A stretch of DNA of 64,000 nucleotides from Pristionchus mayeri (taxonomy: Eukaryota; Nematoda; Chromadorea; Rhabditida; Neodiplogasteridae). Location: the NCBI GenBank assembly GCA_036245805.1, contig BTRK01000004.1, forward strand, positions 17,360,001 to 17,424,000, given 5' to 3'. Below, piece after piece: positions 1 to 12,990 of this stretch. Under the pieces are notes generated by a model. It was not told where the DNA came from. It made no database searches and saw nothing but the letters and a program-made list of their open reading frames with translations. The position numbers were made by a program, and so were the translations under genes. Numbering within the stretch: the stretch's first letter is position 1; every line of letters starts with the position of its first letter.

Positions 1-1
1 A

Positions 2-112
2 AAAGAGCTTGCGAGATACGAGCAAGACGTACTACAGGATGTGCGGCAACAACAAATTGTGAACAACGAAAATGACTTGAAAAGATGCAGCTTACTCGTA
101 GTCTGAACACTG
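2..112 (+). CDS. Possible 3' end of a gene cut by the window edge
   Basis: The second reading frame is open from the left edge to a TGA at 110-112, giving about 36 codons. The peptide is rich in E, Q, N, D and K, beginning KELARYEQDVLQDV, which looks like the end of a coiled-coil protein. Nothing more of the gene is visible and no family is recognised. The only support is the open frame and its hydrophilic, coiled-coil-like composition, so this could be chance. Confidence 0.25.
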
Positions 113-1578
113 GCTGTGTGGAGCGAAATTTTAGGCAAGTAGGCTGAAAATATTGGAAAAGGAGAGAAGGAGAGAAGAGCGCATTCGCGCAGCAGCATTT
201 GCCTGCTTTACCGCATCGATGTTTAGAAGGAAGAGGAGAGGGAAGGAAGAAGTTGTCGGAAGAGTAAGAAGAGAAGGAGATAGAGAGGAGGGAGAGGTCA
301 AGCACTCCGGGGTTGGATGCAATTACTAGACGTTCCTCGCTTGCGTGAGAGACGTCGAGGGAAAATGAGGCCTTGGAAATCGCTCGCGCGTTCTTTTGAA
401 ATTACTGCTGGGTCGAGAGAAAATAAGAGAACAACTAAATATACACTCATGCAAGTCCCTGGCACGATTACTTCATGTTAGTGAAAGTGAGTCCAAGGAT
501 GCATACATTATCAACAACTTTTTCACCGAAAATGAGCAATAGACCTATTCTACAATGAAATGATGTGGGAAATGATAACATGGACGGAGGAGGTGGGTAA
601 TCCGAGATTCCTCCATCGGAGAGGGGAAGGACCTCTGGAAGGGCCTCTGTTTCTTCCCCTCGCCTGCCCCATTCTCTCCTTCTCTTCTTCCTTCGACGCT
701 TGTTTGTCTTTCTCTCTTTTTCTCGCTTCCTCCACCCTCTTTCCGATACCCAAAAAGGCGTGAGAAGCACGTCCGGAGAGAGTTCAGCTCTTTTTTTCGA
801 TGAGTCGTAACTGAACAGAGCTGTTCACAAGTCCGCAAATGAATTCATAAGTTCAAAAGTAGACCCATCATGTTTTTAGGGTTCGTGGGAGAACACTGCT
901 AGGCGGACGCACTAATGGCATCTTTCGCTAGACCTTTTTGACATCGTAAGAAATATAGTATTTTGAAATGCTATCGGAGCCTCGGTGAAGAAACATCTGC
1001 GCTACGGAATCAACAGCCGTATCGTATTTACTCTCATCTTGTGCTGTTACATTCGTTGTTTTGGGTTTACAATGTCTCCCGTTTTAAGACTCACTCAAGA
1101 TGATCGCATTCGTAAAATGTGCAGTTTCAATGAAGTCGAGGAAATCTGACAAGCATATTTTTAATGAACGTCACAACAATTATCACAATTTTGATGTTGA
1201 AGAGAAGATTGTTTATCAATTTGTCTCGTTAACTGTCTGGGGGAACGAAAGAGACTCGTAATCTTTTGATTGCACCACTAATAATCAACCGATATGATGG
1301 ATAACAATAGAGAATCGTTAGTGAACTAACAAACGTATGCTTGGTAATGAATAAGAAGAGAATCGGTGATAGAAGCGACGCTAATAAGAATTCATCAAAA
1401 TATTTAAAAAAATGGAAGTACCTTACCGAAATTATTAAATTTCTCTCCCGTCTCGAACAACGACGGCGCGTATTGCAAGACGTTTGAGATGGTCGTGGGA
1501 ATAAGATACACCAAACTTGGAATCGCGCCCTGTTTTTGGTGATAAATGTTGGTAATAATACAATAATGATTTGAGGTC
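113..1578. other. Intergenic stretch, no gene recognised
   Basis: Purine-rich (about 150-300) and pyrimidine-rich (about 600-740) tracts create low-complexity open frames full of R, E and K or S, F and L. None has splice-compatible coding exons or a recognisable family. The rest is AT-rich sequence without visible structure. Confidence 0.5.
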
Positions 1579-3893
1579 ACATGGAACCGGTCAGAACTCA
1601 CATATGAGGCGAATCGCGAGAGAATCAACCATTTGAAGGGGGCCAGCGGCGGTAGGATTCAAGTTTGCTCGATTCCCCTATAATTTTGGTTCTAAGTACT
1701 TCAAATGATGCTCTTTCAAACAGCGTCGACAGAATTTTGATAACTATCGTCATCGTCGGGATTCAGAAGGCCGAAGTTGGCACTATCACTTTTCGACAGT
1801 CAAATCGCTCTCACTTAAATGATCATATCTCAGTTTAAAATAAAGATAGAAGGCCGTTCTTTGTTTCAAATGAAAGCTACCATCATGCCCTACAACTATA
1901 TCTAGACGATTTCATTCCTGGTCCTCATCGTGGTGCAGGGCGGTCGGGCGGACCAAAAGTGACGTAACTTTGGAAACCAGAAAAAGATCATGGGTTATCA
2001 TGCTTAAGTTGTAGTATATATATATGCCTACTTTCTCGCCAAAAATTAGCCAAATCGGAAAATAAACAAAAAAAACGGGCTCACTTTTGTGCGGCGACCC
2101 CAAAATGTGTTCAGGACAAGAGTACTTCTGTAACTTCAATTTTCCTCATTTGGGCTCAAAATCGTTCAAAAACTTCCAAAACAACATTATAAGTGTCTTC
2201 CCCCCATATTATAACACTTCCATTGGTCATAAATTGCCACCTGACCGAAAATTTGAAAATCGGTATTTTGGCCAATTTCAGCATGCGCGATGGGCCCAAA
2301 CGCAACAAAAGGTTTTTGTATAATGCAAATACATTCCTCGAAACAGCTCGAAGAAAAAGGGCTCCTGAAAAGAGGATATTTCGCCTAAAGAATACTAGGA
2401 AAGACGCAAAACTGTGCCGCTGGTCAAAATAGACGTACAGACTCGGATCATGAACAGAAATGTAGAACACGATGAGCTAAACATTTCATCTGAAGAAAGT
2501 GAGTCTTTATCTTTTCGTTGAAGCGTGCTACAGAGCCTGGAAGTTCGCCAGAAATCGGCTAGAATCCCCCGAGAGCGCGTGCTCTAACCGTCTGGCGCTC
2601 TCGCCCTCTGACCTCTCTCTCCCTCCCCTCTATTTAGCGCTCCCCCGCGCACGTCTCTCGTCGGTTTTGGCCATTTTCCAGACTCTGTAGCACGCTTCAA
2701 CGACAAGAGAGAGACTCACTTTCTTCAGATGAAATGTTTAGCTCATCGTGTTCCACATTTCTATCCATGAGCTGTACGTCTATTTTGACCAGCGGCACAG
2801 TTTTGCGACTTTCCTAGTATTCTTCAGGCGAAATATCCTCTTTTCAGGAGCCCTTTTTCTCCGAGCTGCTTCGAGGAATGCATTTGCATTATACAAAAAC
2901 CATTTGTTGCGTTTGGGCCCATCGCGCATGCTGAAATTGGCCAAAATACTGATTTCCAAATTTTCGGTCAGGTGACCATTTATGACCAATGGAAGTGTTA
3001 TAATATGGGGGGAAGACATTTATAATGTTGTTTTGGAAATTTTTGAACGATTTTGAGCCCAAATGAGGGAAATTGGAGTTACGGAAGTACTCTTGTCCTG
3101 AACACATTTTGGGGTCGCCGCACAAAAGTGAGCCCTTTTTTTGTTTATTTTCCGATTTGGCTAATTTTTGGCGAGAAATTAGGCATATATATATACTACA
3201 ACTTAAGCATGATAACCCATGATCTTTTTCTGGTTTCCAAAGTTACGTCACTTTTGGTCCGCCCGACCGCCCTGCACCACGATGAGGACCAGGAAAGAAA
3301 TCGTCTAGATAAAGTTGTAGACATGATGGTAGCTTTCATTTGAAACAAAGAACGGCCTTCTATCTTTATTTTAAACTGAGATATGATCATTTAAGTGAGA
3401 GCGATTTGACTGTCGAAAAGTGATAGTGCCAACTTCGGCCTTCTGAATCCCGACGATGACGAGAGTTATCAAAATTCTGACGACGCTGTTTTAAAGAGCA
3501 TCATTTGAAGTACTTAGAACTAAAATTATAGGGGAATCGAGCAAACTTGAATCCTACCGCCGCGGCGTGGTCGATTCTCTCGCGATTCCTCTCATGTAAC
3601 AAAATTCATGAAAAATTTCCAAAAAAAAACAGCGCACAATTCACTTTCAAAAAATTAATCACTTTCAAATGTTCCCCAATGTTCCCCAATGTCTTTCAAA
3701 TGTTCCCCAATGAGTCAACAATAGGCATTTTGGGGCATTTTTGCACTGAAAATCCCATTTTCCCCACAAAATCGAAATTTTAAAAAAATTAGGGAACTTT
3801 TTAAAAGTGGTTTCCTGGTCAGAATTTCGAGCTGAATTTTGCTGTGATTTTTTCATGAATTTTGGGATATATGAGTTCTGACCGGTTCCATGT
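1579..3893. mobile_element. Foldback element FB1 (about 2.3 kb palindrome)
   Basis: The left arm (1579 to about 2560) reappears reverse-complemented on the right (about 2670 to 3893). The ends are ACATGGAACCGGTCAGAAC at 1579 and its complement ending at 3893. Arms are close to 1 kb, around a loop of about 100 bp. The open frames in the arms are mirror copies of each other, for example 2193-2432 (+) and 2780-3019 (-), and look non-coding. The right arm is interrupted by a smaller element at 3601-3863. No transposase is present, so it would be non-autonomous. No clear target duplication was seen at the ends. Confidence 0.85.
3601..3863. mobile_element. MITE nested in the right arm of FB1
   Basis: This 263-bp insert is absent from the mirror position in the left arm of FB1. 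It begins AAAATTCATGAAAAA and ends with the complement TTTTTCATGAATTTT. It also contains a short tandem repeat of TGTTCCCCAA units at about 3667-3712. The FB1 arm sequence resumes on both sides, so this insertion is younger than the palindrome. Confidence 0.7.
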
Positions 3894-4682
3894 CAGGATA
3901 GGGTCTAGACAACAAATTTGGCTAATTGCATTTATTATACACGCAATCGATAGGTCCGAAAAATGTAAGGGCGATTGCGCGAATTTTTAAATATAACTTT
4001 GTTAGTAACGTCGTTGTTAGTTACAACTTGTTACTGTGGTCTTACTTGCAATAGCAACGATCGAACTGCGAATCTCTGCCACCTAAAACGTATTTACAAT
4101 AACTATGATCGACTGATTTTATTTCCCTAAAAGAGCTTTGTAAAAGCTCTGATAGTCCCAGTTTACCTCCGCGTTGCTTTACTCGTTGTGCATGAAACTT
4201 TGTTCACTTCAGCAATTAACTGGCCAAGCATGACAATAATGGCAAGGAACAACGTCCAAACGACAGGAATTGTCACTTAAAATGTGATGTTCATAGTATG
4301 GCTCCCACCCCGCATACCATAGTTATAGTATCTCAAATTTTCATCAGGTACGAGGTATACGTAGGTAGTTCGGTTTCTCACCCACTCGAGCTCGACAGGC
4401 AGCTAAAAGGAGATATCGAAATAGGGGAAATTATTTCTTCAATCGAAACACTGTCTCGACTGGATAAGTTTGTGAGGTAAAAGGAAGCGATTACCCCAAC
4501 TTCAAATAACCGATTCAAAAATAACATACCACTGCAGCATTCAAAGAGGCTTGTGTAAAATGAGTCATAAATGCGAGTGCTGTTAGTAAGCACACATGAA
4601 GCACAATGAAAAGAACATTTCGGCGCCATCCGCGATAGTTAAACCATCGGTCGGATGCAAGCACAAGCTGGAAGTTGGTAGT
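3894..4682. other. Intergenic stretch, nothing recognised
   Basis: AT-rich spacer between two foldback elements. Open frames at 4298-4480 (+) and 4378-4629 (-) overlap in antisense and show no family or splice pattern. Confidence 0.5.
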
Positions 4683-7582
4683 TAAAACCCGTTCTCCCTA
4701 AGACTGCAGGTAGGATGGCACAACTCGGTCAAAATGATCGCCCAGACCTCAAACTTGGGGAACGTGACCCCTGGGACCAAAGAACTTTTTGACCGAAAAC
4801 GTGACCCCAAATATCGATTTTTGATCTACCAAAATCGATTTTTCAGATTTTGGATTTCGGTATCGAGTGATAGCGCATTCGAAAGAGCATGAAAAGTTAT
4901 GAAAGAAACTGAAAGGAAACCAGAATTTCATCAACGTTGACGTCATCTACAGCTCGAGATGTGACCATTTCGGCTACTTTCGGTAGATCTTGACAAGAAT
5001 GCATATGAAGATATGGTTTCTCAGTTCCTGTTTCGATATATATTATGTATTTTTTAATGCTGAATACGATGGCGCTCTAGAATCACCACATTTTTAGTGC
5101 GCTCATAGTCGGAACGTCGCTCAACCACGACGCCTTCAGAATCGAAATATTTTAAACTTCAGTTTACGCCATCGAGTTATAGCACATTCGAAAGAGCACA
5201 AAAAGTTATGAAAGAAAATGTAAAGAAACCAGAATTTCATCAACGTTGACGTCATCTAGACATCAAGATGTGACCAGTTCGGCTACTTTCGGTAGATCTT
5301 GACATGAATGCACATGAAGATATGGTTTCTCAGTTCCTGTTTCGATATATATTATGTATTTTTTAATGCTGAATACGATGGCGCTCTAGAATCACCACAT
5401 TTTTAGTGCGCTCATAGTCGGAACGTCGCCCAACCACGACGCCTTCAGAATCGAAATATTTTAAACTTCAGTTTACGTTATCGAGTTATAGCTCATTCGA
5501 AAGAGCACGAAAATTTATGAAAGAAAATGTAAAGAAACCAGAATTTCATCAACGTTGACGTCATCTAGACATCAAGATGTGACCAGTTCGGCTACTTTCG
5601 GTAGATCTTGACATGAATGCACATAAAGATATGGTTTCTCAGTTCCTGTTTCGATATATATTATGTATTTTTTAATGCTGAATACGATGACGATCTGGAA
5701 TTACCACATTTTTAGTGCGCTAATAGTCGGAAGGTCGCTCAACCATGACGCCTTCAGAATCGAAATATTTTAAACTTCCGATTTCGGTATCGAGTGATAG
5801 CTCATTCGAAAGAGCATGAAAAGGTATGTAAGAAACTGTAAGGAAACCATAATTTCCTCAACGTTGACGTCATCTAGAGTTCGAGATGTAACCATTTCGG
5901 TTGCACATTCTTCTTTACCCATATTTATTCTGTATTTGTAATGTTGAATACGATGGAACTCTAGAATTGTCACATTTTGGGTGCGCTCCTACTCGGTAGC
6001 TCACACAACCGTGACCTGGTCAGGGACGAAATTTTGCAAACTTCAGATTCCAGTATCATCTAATAGTTCGGTTTTAGTGCCTCCATTGTGAAACCGGGAC
6101 GAGTGTCTAGATTCAATTTTTCGAGCTCTGCAAAATAGTGATATATCTTGTTGGAAATATGAATGACCCGGTTGCCACTAAGGGGGAGGGAAATATGGGC
6201 TGGGACTGATTGACCTGTAAAGCAGTCTCATTGGTGTGTATCAACACACATCGGAAAGCGGGAGAGGGAGGGAGACAGCTGATCCCATCACGAGGAGGAG
6301 AAGTAAGGTCAATCCCTCCCCGACTATCAAGAAAGTGACTGGTTGCAGTCTGTTCACATTCATCTTCTTTGGTTATATTTGTTTTGATTTGCACTTTTTA
6401 AACAAAATATACATTTAAAATAAGTCGAATGATCATAATGGAGGGCATGGAAAACACACACGACATCACCGCTACCACCCACATCGTGTGTATGAGCGTG
6501 ATGATTGATGCCAAGCAATATTCCATTCAATTTATCCAAATGTCTTTGTCTTTGTCGTTCTTTGTATTGCGATATTGTTTTCTTATAAAGATAAAATTAC
6601 ACTCGACATGGTTTGATATCATTCGATTAATGTTGGCAATACTAGCATCGTAGTAATTCGAATAGAGCTTTACACAAATGATTAAAAGTTGATGCACAAT
6701 TTCACCTTAGAGCTCAAGATGACGTCAACGTTGAGGGATTCTTGTTTCATTGCAGTTTATCACATAACTTTTCATGCTCTTTCGAATGAGCTATCACTCG
6801 ATGCTGAAATCTGAAGTTTCAAAAACATCAACGTTGAGATGTCACGGTTGCATGAGCTTCTGAATAGGAGCGCACCCAAAATGTGATAATTCTAGAGTTC
6901 CATCGTATTCAGCACTAAAAAATAATAATAAATATGTGCAAATAAGTCATTCCTTCATGCGCATTCATGCCAAGATCTACCAAACGTGACCGAACTGGTC
7001 ATATCTTGAGCTCTAGATGACGTCAACGTTGAGGAAATTCTGGTTTCTTTACATTTCCTTTCATAACTTTTCATGCTCTTTCGAATGTGCTATAACTCGA
7101 TGGCGTAAACTGAAGTTTAAAATATTTCGATTCTGAAGGCGTCGTGGTTGAGCGACGTTCCGACTATGAGCGTACTAAAAATGTGGTGATTCTAGAGCGC
7201 CATCGTATTCAGCATTAAAAAATACATAATATATATCGAAACAGGAACTGAGAAACCGTATCTTCATGTGCATTCATGTCAAGATCTACCGAAAGTAGCC
7301 GAAATGGTCACATCTCGAGCTGTAGATGACGTCAACGTTGATGGATTCTGGTTTCCTTTCAGTTTCTTACATAACTTTTCATGCTCTTTCGAATGCGCTA
7401 TCACTCGATACCGAAATCCAAAATCTGAAAAATCGATATTTGGGGTCACGCTTTCGGTCTAAAAGTTCTTTGGTCCCAAGGGTCACGTTCTCCAAGTTTG
7501 AGGTCTGGGCAACCATTTTGACCGAGTTGTGCCACCTATCCCCCCTGTTCTCTGCAGTCTTACAGAGAATGGGTTTTAAACG
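4683..7582. mobile_element. Foldback element FB2 with tandemly repeated arms
   Basis: The outer ends are AAAACCCGTTCTC near 4687 and its near-complement GAGAATGGGTTTT near 7566-7578. Inside are complementary segments containing TGGGACCAAAGAACTTTTT (near 4777) and its mirror near 7460. The left arm holds a direct tandem array of a roughly 309-bp unit. The right arm holds about two and a half copies in the opposite orientation. A non-repeated core of about 0.7 kb (6000-6700) has no convincing gene. Long terminal inverted repeats made of tandem units are the architecture known for Foldback-type elements; assignment to that group is inference. Confidence 0.8.
4849..5995. repeat. Tandem array of about 309-bp units in FB2
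   Basis: Three copies repeat with a 309-bp period: the landmark GCTCATAGTCGGAA recurs at 5101 and 5410, and as GCTAATAGTCGGAA at 5719. A fourth, diverged copy (landmark near 5985) has lost about 40 bp. Each unit carries CATCAACGTTGACGTCATC and TTCGATATATATTATG. Inverted copies lie at about 6705-7425. Confidence 0.9.
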
Positions 7583-10026
7583 TTTGCGCAACACGAGCGG
7601 TTGTTGGTATTATTCCAGCAACCTTCTCTTGAAGTGCCTCAATCTAAAATACAACCGTAATCACTTACTCCTCTGCGATAGTAAACACAACCGAAATAGG
7701 CTATAAATACTTCTGCGAACAGGAATGCTTGCAATATCTAAACAGGGCTTGTTACTATAATTGAGAAAGTCGTCATTATGCACACTCTATCGTTGAATTG
7801 CAAGGTTTTTAGAGAATTAAGCCACGATGATCTCGTTTCTCGAACGATTCTGATGATTTCAAAGCTACAAGATAACAATTCCTTACCAAGTATTGTCTAA
7901 AAGTGACGACGGTGGACAACAATGAGCTGGTATACGCCAGACCAGTGTGCATTAAAAATATTGGAGAATAAAAGGCAGAGAAGGTGTCGAAAATCAATGA
8001 GGGTATCTGTTGAAATTTTGGTTGTGAACGCGTCGCATTCTTACGTAAAAAGCAATTTTTGGTTAGAATATTTTTTTTGAATAAAATGATCAATTTTTAC
8101 CTGCAGCCAGCAAAGATACTTCCTATAATTCTTATTGTGCACATCGCCATCTAGTATAATCAAACACAAAATCGTACCGTTGAATGCAAGCATTATTACA
8201 CCTGAATATTGCAATAATAGATTTTAAAATATTATAATTGGCATCAACAATAGTAGCGGAGGTTTACCGCAAGCATGCTGGATGACCACTAAGGCAGCTT
8301 CGAAGCTTGGGCTCGGCTCGGAATATCTCATTGTGACCTGAGAATCAACAAAAAATTATGAAATTTATAATTTCTTACAAAAAAATCTGCAAAAATACAT
8401 GCCATTTACTAAAACCAATGTGCAACGCATGTAGGCGTTGTACAAAATCTTTCTGCCGAGATACAAAATAAATGTGCAATTGAATACAAAATAAAATTGG
8501 AAGCTATCACATACTACAACAACTGACTTCCTTTCTCTTGGTGATTAAAGAAGAACGTAATACATAATTTGTGAGGAGTCGAAGAAACAAAACTAAAAAT
8601 TTTCGACTTTGAACTCTCGGTTCGGTCTTTCGATCGAGAGGATGGTAAGTCCCGTTTTGCCTCTTGCTCGAGATGCGAGAGGTATTTCGAAAGCTATGGT
8701 TTCGCAAAAAGAATACATTCTAGCATTTATGGCATTTTTTAAAATGCCACAGTCGGAGTGGGGTGTGCGGATTACTGTCAATTTGAGTCTCTACTCAGAA
8801 GAAGAAGTGAACGCTCGTCTCGCGAAATGTCACATTCTCGAAGAGGCTAAATCACTAGAATGTTTCGCTAGTGTTCTCGACGAGAGTGATTATATGATGT
8901 AAATACCTTCAGGAGATCTTTTATGTGGAAAAGGCTTTCGTGGAAGACCCTCGTTTAGCGCAAGCAGTTCCGGTCAAAATTTGTCTTCTTATCTAATTTT
9001 TCTTAGAGTAGCGATTCATTTTTGGAGAAGTTATTGGCCACAGCGAACAATCCATAATGCGTGAAGGAACTTCTATCAAAGGTGCCGAGATCAACAGAAA
9101 GAAGGAAATAGACGCGAACAATCGGACGAAACGTGGCAGGATTAATTGGCTGTTAGGTAGCATTGCGTGATAACGAAATTACACTAAAGTTGAAAGGAAT
9201 AGTGCATATTTCCGAGATGTCTGAAAGGCTTACGAAACAGGCTGGCACAGGCAGGATTGCAGGAGTGCAGTAGAGTGTGCAAATTGGATAATTGTATCTA
9301 GACTTCCAGCACTCATTTACTACTGAACCTGTAGATAGGGTGCATGATACAAAATGCGATTATCCGAACTTCGAACTATTGAGTGTGCATAATTGAAAAA
9401 GTTCATAAATCTGCAACGGATATTGATATTCGAAAACGCGTCAGAAGCGCATCTGGAGAGTTCAAATTCCCATGGAATAAATCAGTGGCAATATGCGGAA
9501 TGAGGAGGTTTCCAATTGGATTGATAAAATACAACACCAACGTCGAGTTCAGCTCACTTGACATCGATAAGAGACAACACCTCAATATGATGAGGATCAA
9601 GAACATTTCTTCAAAGTCTAGTGCCGGGAATGTGAACAGGAAAACCATAGCCAGCACATAGGCTGCACATACCCAACACCACACGAACTCCTTATCAACG
9701 CCACAATTCACGCGTTCTCTCCAATTCACGCGCTCTCTCGAGACGAGACGAATAGAGGCGATCAACAAATCGGAAGCACATCGTCTTTTACTTGCGAAAG
9801 AATAGCACCGATGAGGTATAAAATGGGAGTGTACCTTAGCTGATGGCATCTCCCCCCCTCCCCCCCCCCCTCCCCCCCCTCCCCCGAGGTTCACCAGCTA
9901 TTTCAGCTCTTCCAGGATCCAATCTCAACGTTAAAGTTGCCATTCACATTTTTTTCCAATAGCCCCTGTCCCCTTTCCGGCTATATCCATTTCATTTGAA
10001 AATATATTGTGTCTTTTTCAGCAGTG
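7583..10026. other. 2.4-kb stretch without a supported gene
   Basis: AT-rich sequence upstream of the cytochrome P450. The longest plus frame (8609-8902, 97 codons) contains many short self-complementary CTCGAG/CGAGAG bits and matches no recognised family. The long minus frame at 9403-9894 begins in a polyglycine run encoded by the C-tract at 9850 and is not credible. The promoter of the P450 must lie at the right end, but no TATA box stands out. Confidence 0.5.
9850..9885. repeat. C-rich low-complexity tract
   Basis: Thirty-six bases made only of runs of C separated by single T residues, about 140 bp upstream of the P450 start codon. It is likely to vary in length or be misassembled. On the minus strand it could form a G-rich structure. 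Confidence 0.9.
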
Positions 10027-12816
10027 ATGATCACCGTCCTGGCGGCCTTTGCTGCGCTGATCTACCTAGCATACAGGTATACCATAGAATTTGAAATGTG
10101 ATAGTCTCTTCATTCTGAAAATGCCCATGTAGCTCAACCCAAAGGCACTTTGTGAAATTAAGATTTTTAAACTCTCGGACAAACGCTCACATTCTATCAT
10201 AGCGGCAAAATCTCTGCTCAAGAGCAGGGGCAAGTTTGGATAGTGTTTTTAACGACTTGCTGCCTCGTTCAGGTATTACTTTGCTCGGAATAGGTACTGG
10301 TCCGACAGGGGTGTTCCTGGGCCTGCGCCGGAATTGCTTTTCGGCAATCTACGCGCTGTCTGGGCGTACGACCGTCCAAGGCCTCTCGTGCTCAAGGAGT
10401 GGACGAAGCAGTTCGGCAAGGTCTTTTCCCCCTCTCGCTTACTATACACAATCACTCTCTGATAAAGTTGAGAGAGAGGCTTGTTCTAAGAGAGTCACTA
10501 CGAAATTCCAGAAATGAGCTTGAATAAGCCTATCACACTCGATATGTCTAAAAGTGTGATCATCGCGATAGGTGATATTTCACAGGTGTACGGGTTCCTC
10601 TCCGGGCAGCGTCCGTTCTGGGTCATCTCCGATCCGTCGATCGTCAGCGAGATATTCGTGAAGAGATTCGACAACTTTTACGCGCATGCTGTGAGCTTTT
10701 CGTTTGCTTGAAATACTTAAACTTGCTGCTTTTTAGCGCGCAGAGCTGCAGGAGTCTCAAGACTGCGCAGATACGCACATGGCCGAGGCCAGGGGAGGAC
10801 ACTGGAAGAGGCTGAGGTGATGACGCCATGATGCATTTTTCGAAATCTTAATTGATGTTTATCACAATATTGAACGTTGTTTCACTTCAGAGCGCTGAGT
10901 ACGGACGCCTTCAGCGGCAAGGCCATACGCAATATTTTCCCGACGATTAAGCAGTCCGCTAACCACCTTGTCGAGTGTATCCAGGTGCAGCAGGGTAAAG
11001 AGATTGACGCGATGAGGTATGTGGCTGTTTTCGAACCGATTAGGCATATTGATTATTAGGTACTTCCGCGAGTATACGATGGACATCATCACGAAGGTCG
11101 CACTGGGAAAGAAGGAGATTGAGATGTTCAAGAACGGATACGTGACCTGGTGCAGTGACTTCTTCCTCAAGTAAGTTTCAAATATTGACGTCAAAAAGCA
11201 TTATGCGGTGGTCGCTTAATAATTTATGATCGACATTTTCCGCTTTGCAGGCCACTCTCCCACTGGATGTTCGCACTGCCCTCACTTTTCCCTTTCTGCG
11301 TCGACTTCTGGCGTCTATGTGTCCTTGTCTCATGTTAGTTTTACCTGTACCTCTCGAAACTCAATTCGAAATGGAATTTCGCGACGAAACATCCAATTTT
11401 CAGCGCTCTTCATCGATTTTCCCGTGATCACCCTCGCAAGGGACATCAAGAAGACCGTGCTGGAGAGAAAGAGGCAGAGAGTAGGTTAAAGATCAAAGAT
11501 CATTGATCAAAGCTCATTCCAGAATACGGGCTCACCTCCAACCAACGATATCATCGACATGTTCCTGGACGCAGAAGCTGACGTCAGCGAGGTCGACTTC
11601 GGAGCAGAGGGAAAGGTGAACCGGGATGCAGATATTATAGTTAATAGAGCTTTATAATGTTTCAATCCCTCCCGATTGCTGATTCCGTAGTGAATCCTAG
11701 TGTTAAGGTGAGAAACAAGCTGTCTCTGGACGAGATCGTTGTCAACTGCAAGCTTTTCCTGCTGGCAGGATTCGACGTGAGCCTCTTGCTATGCTCCCCC
11801 CCCCCCTTGCTGGCACACACATTCCAATTGTAGACGACGTCAATCACTCTTTCTCGAGCCGTCCACTTCTTCGCCAATCACCCTGAGGTGCAGGAACGAC
11901 TGAGGGAAGAGGTAGACGACGTCATCGGCGATGAGGTACTGCTAATGATTCGCCTTCCGACTCGAAAATATTTGATATGCAACATACATTGAGATTAACT
12001 TTCAAGTTAAAAGTATTAAAAGTATTGCTTGAGGACTTCGACCTCGAGGTCATTGGCAGCCTTCCGTACGCAGAGGCCGTCGTAAAGGAGACATTGCGGC
12101 ACCATCCACTGGGCAGCGGGTACGGTTATGATGAGGGAGTGATCAGGAACTGACTTCCGTAACCATTCCAGAATCCGAACTACAGGTTCACCACTCGCGA
12201 GTGCACGGAAGCTTGCGAGATCGGCGGATACAAATTTGAGAAGGGCGACATGATCATGCCGGATGTGTGGAGTCTGCAGATGGACAAGGAAGTGTGGGGA
12301 GAGGACGCGGAGGAATTCAGACCAGAGAGGTGAGCGATAGTTTGAGTTCCGTTTTATAACCCTCTCACAGTAGAGAAATGAATCAAATTCTCAAACAATA
12401 GGCACGGGTTCTGGGATTAACCATGCGGACACTGCAATACAGGTCGAGAAATGTTTTGGTTATGCAGATGGTTGGAGGACGCGCAGCGAGACAGGGCCGC
12501 TTATCTGGCGTTCGGCGAAGGACCGAGGATCTGTCTGGGCATGAAGATGGCCATCGTTGAGGCAAAGGCGAGAATTTACACTGTCATTTCAGAAACATTG
12601 TTTAATAAGCATGTATTCCTTTTTTTTAAGGTGGCGCTGGTTGTGCTGATGCGCAACTTTGTAATTGAAAGGACTCCGAACACGGTAAAGAAATGCATTG
12701 TCTTTTTTTGCAAATGTTTGAAATTTTAGGACACGCTGAAGATGGTCGGCTCATTCCTGGTTGCATTCGAGAAGGTCGCAGTCGCAATGAAGCCGAGGAG
12801 AATTGTTTCGCAATGA
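10027..12816 (+). CDS. Cytochrome P450 monooxygenase (CYP3-clan-like), 16 exons
   Basis: Heme-thiolate monooxygenase of the ER membrane, of the kind that oxidises xenobiotics and lipids. I placed exons at 10027-10076, 10273-10420, 10586-10690, 10737-10816, 10891-11016, 11060-11170, 11251-11333, 11404-11480, 11523-11615, 11708-11776, 11834-11935, 12007-12119, 12186-12329, 12468-12567, 12631-12684 and 12730-12816. They join in frame to 513 residues, the usual P450 length. The N-terminus MITVLAAFAALIYLAYR is a membrane anchor. Visible landmarks are the C-helix WKRLR, the I-helix AGFDTT (exons 10-11), the K-helix KETLR, a PER-type motif FRPER, and the heme loop FGEGPRICLGMK with its cysteine ligand. 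Intron 14 appears to use a GC donor (12568). The start of exon 12 is less certain than the rest. Similarity to nematode CYP13/CYP25-type enzymes is a family-level inference. Confidence 0.93.
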
Positions 12817-12990
12817 GCATATCGTTAACCTGAATCACTAAATATGTTCTTATTCTGATAATCATCTAATTTTGACAGTATCATGGTCAGTTCTCGTACT
12901 ATTTTTAGATAATGGCAAATTAAATATCGAGTCAAAAACTCGCATGTTCACTAATTAGTTGATAAGTGAACACGGACGTAATATTATTCG

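Noticed and set aside
468..838. Overlapping Arg/Glu/Lys-rich frames on the minus strand
   Set aside because: They arise from a pyrimidine-rich plus strand; three frames are open at once, which is a low-complexity effect.
2087..3125. Several 75-104 codon frames around 2-3 kb
   Set aside because: They occur as mirror copies in the two arms of FB1 and overlap on both strands, so they reflect the palindrome, not genes.
4849..5770. CTGTTTCG followed by AT-rich sequence in each 309-bp unit, resembling the nematode piRNA upstream motif CTGTTTCA
   Set aside because: The last core base differs and no consistent start at the expected distance could be fixed; small-RNA data would be needed.
9403..9894. 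163-codon minus-strand open frame
   Set aside because: It starts in a polyglycine run created by the C-tract at 9850-9885 and shows no domain or splice pattern.
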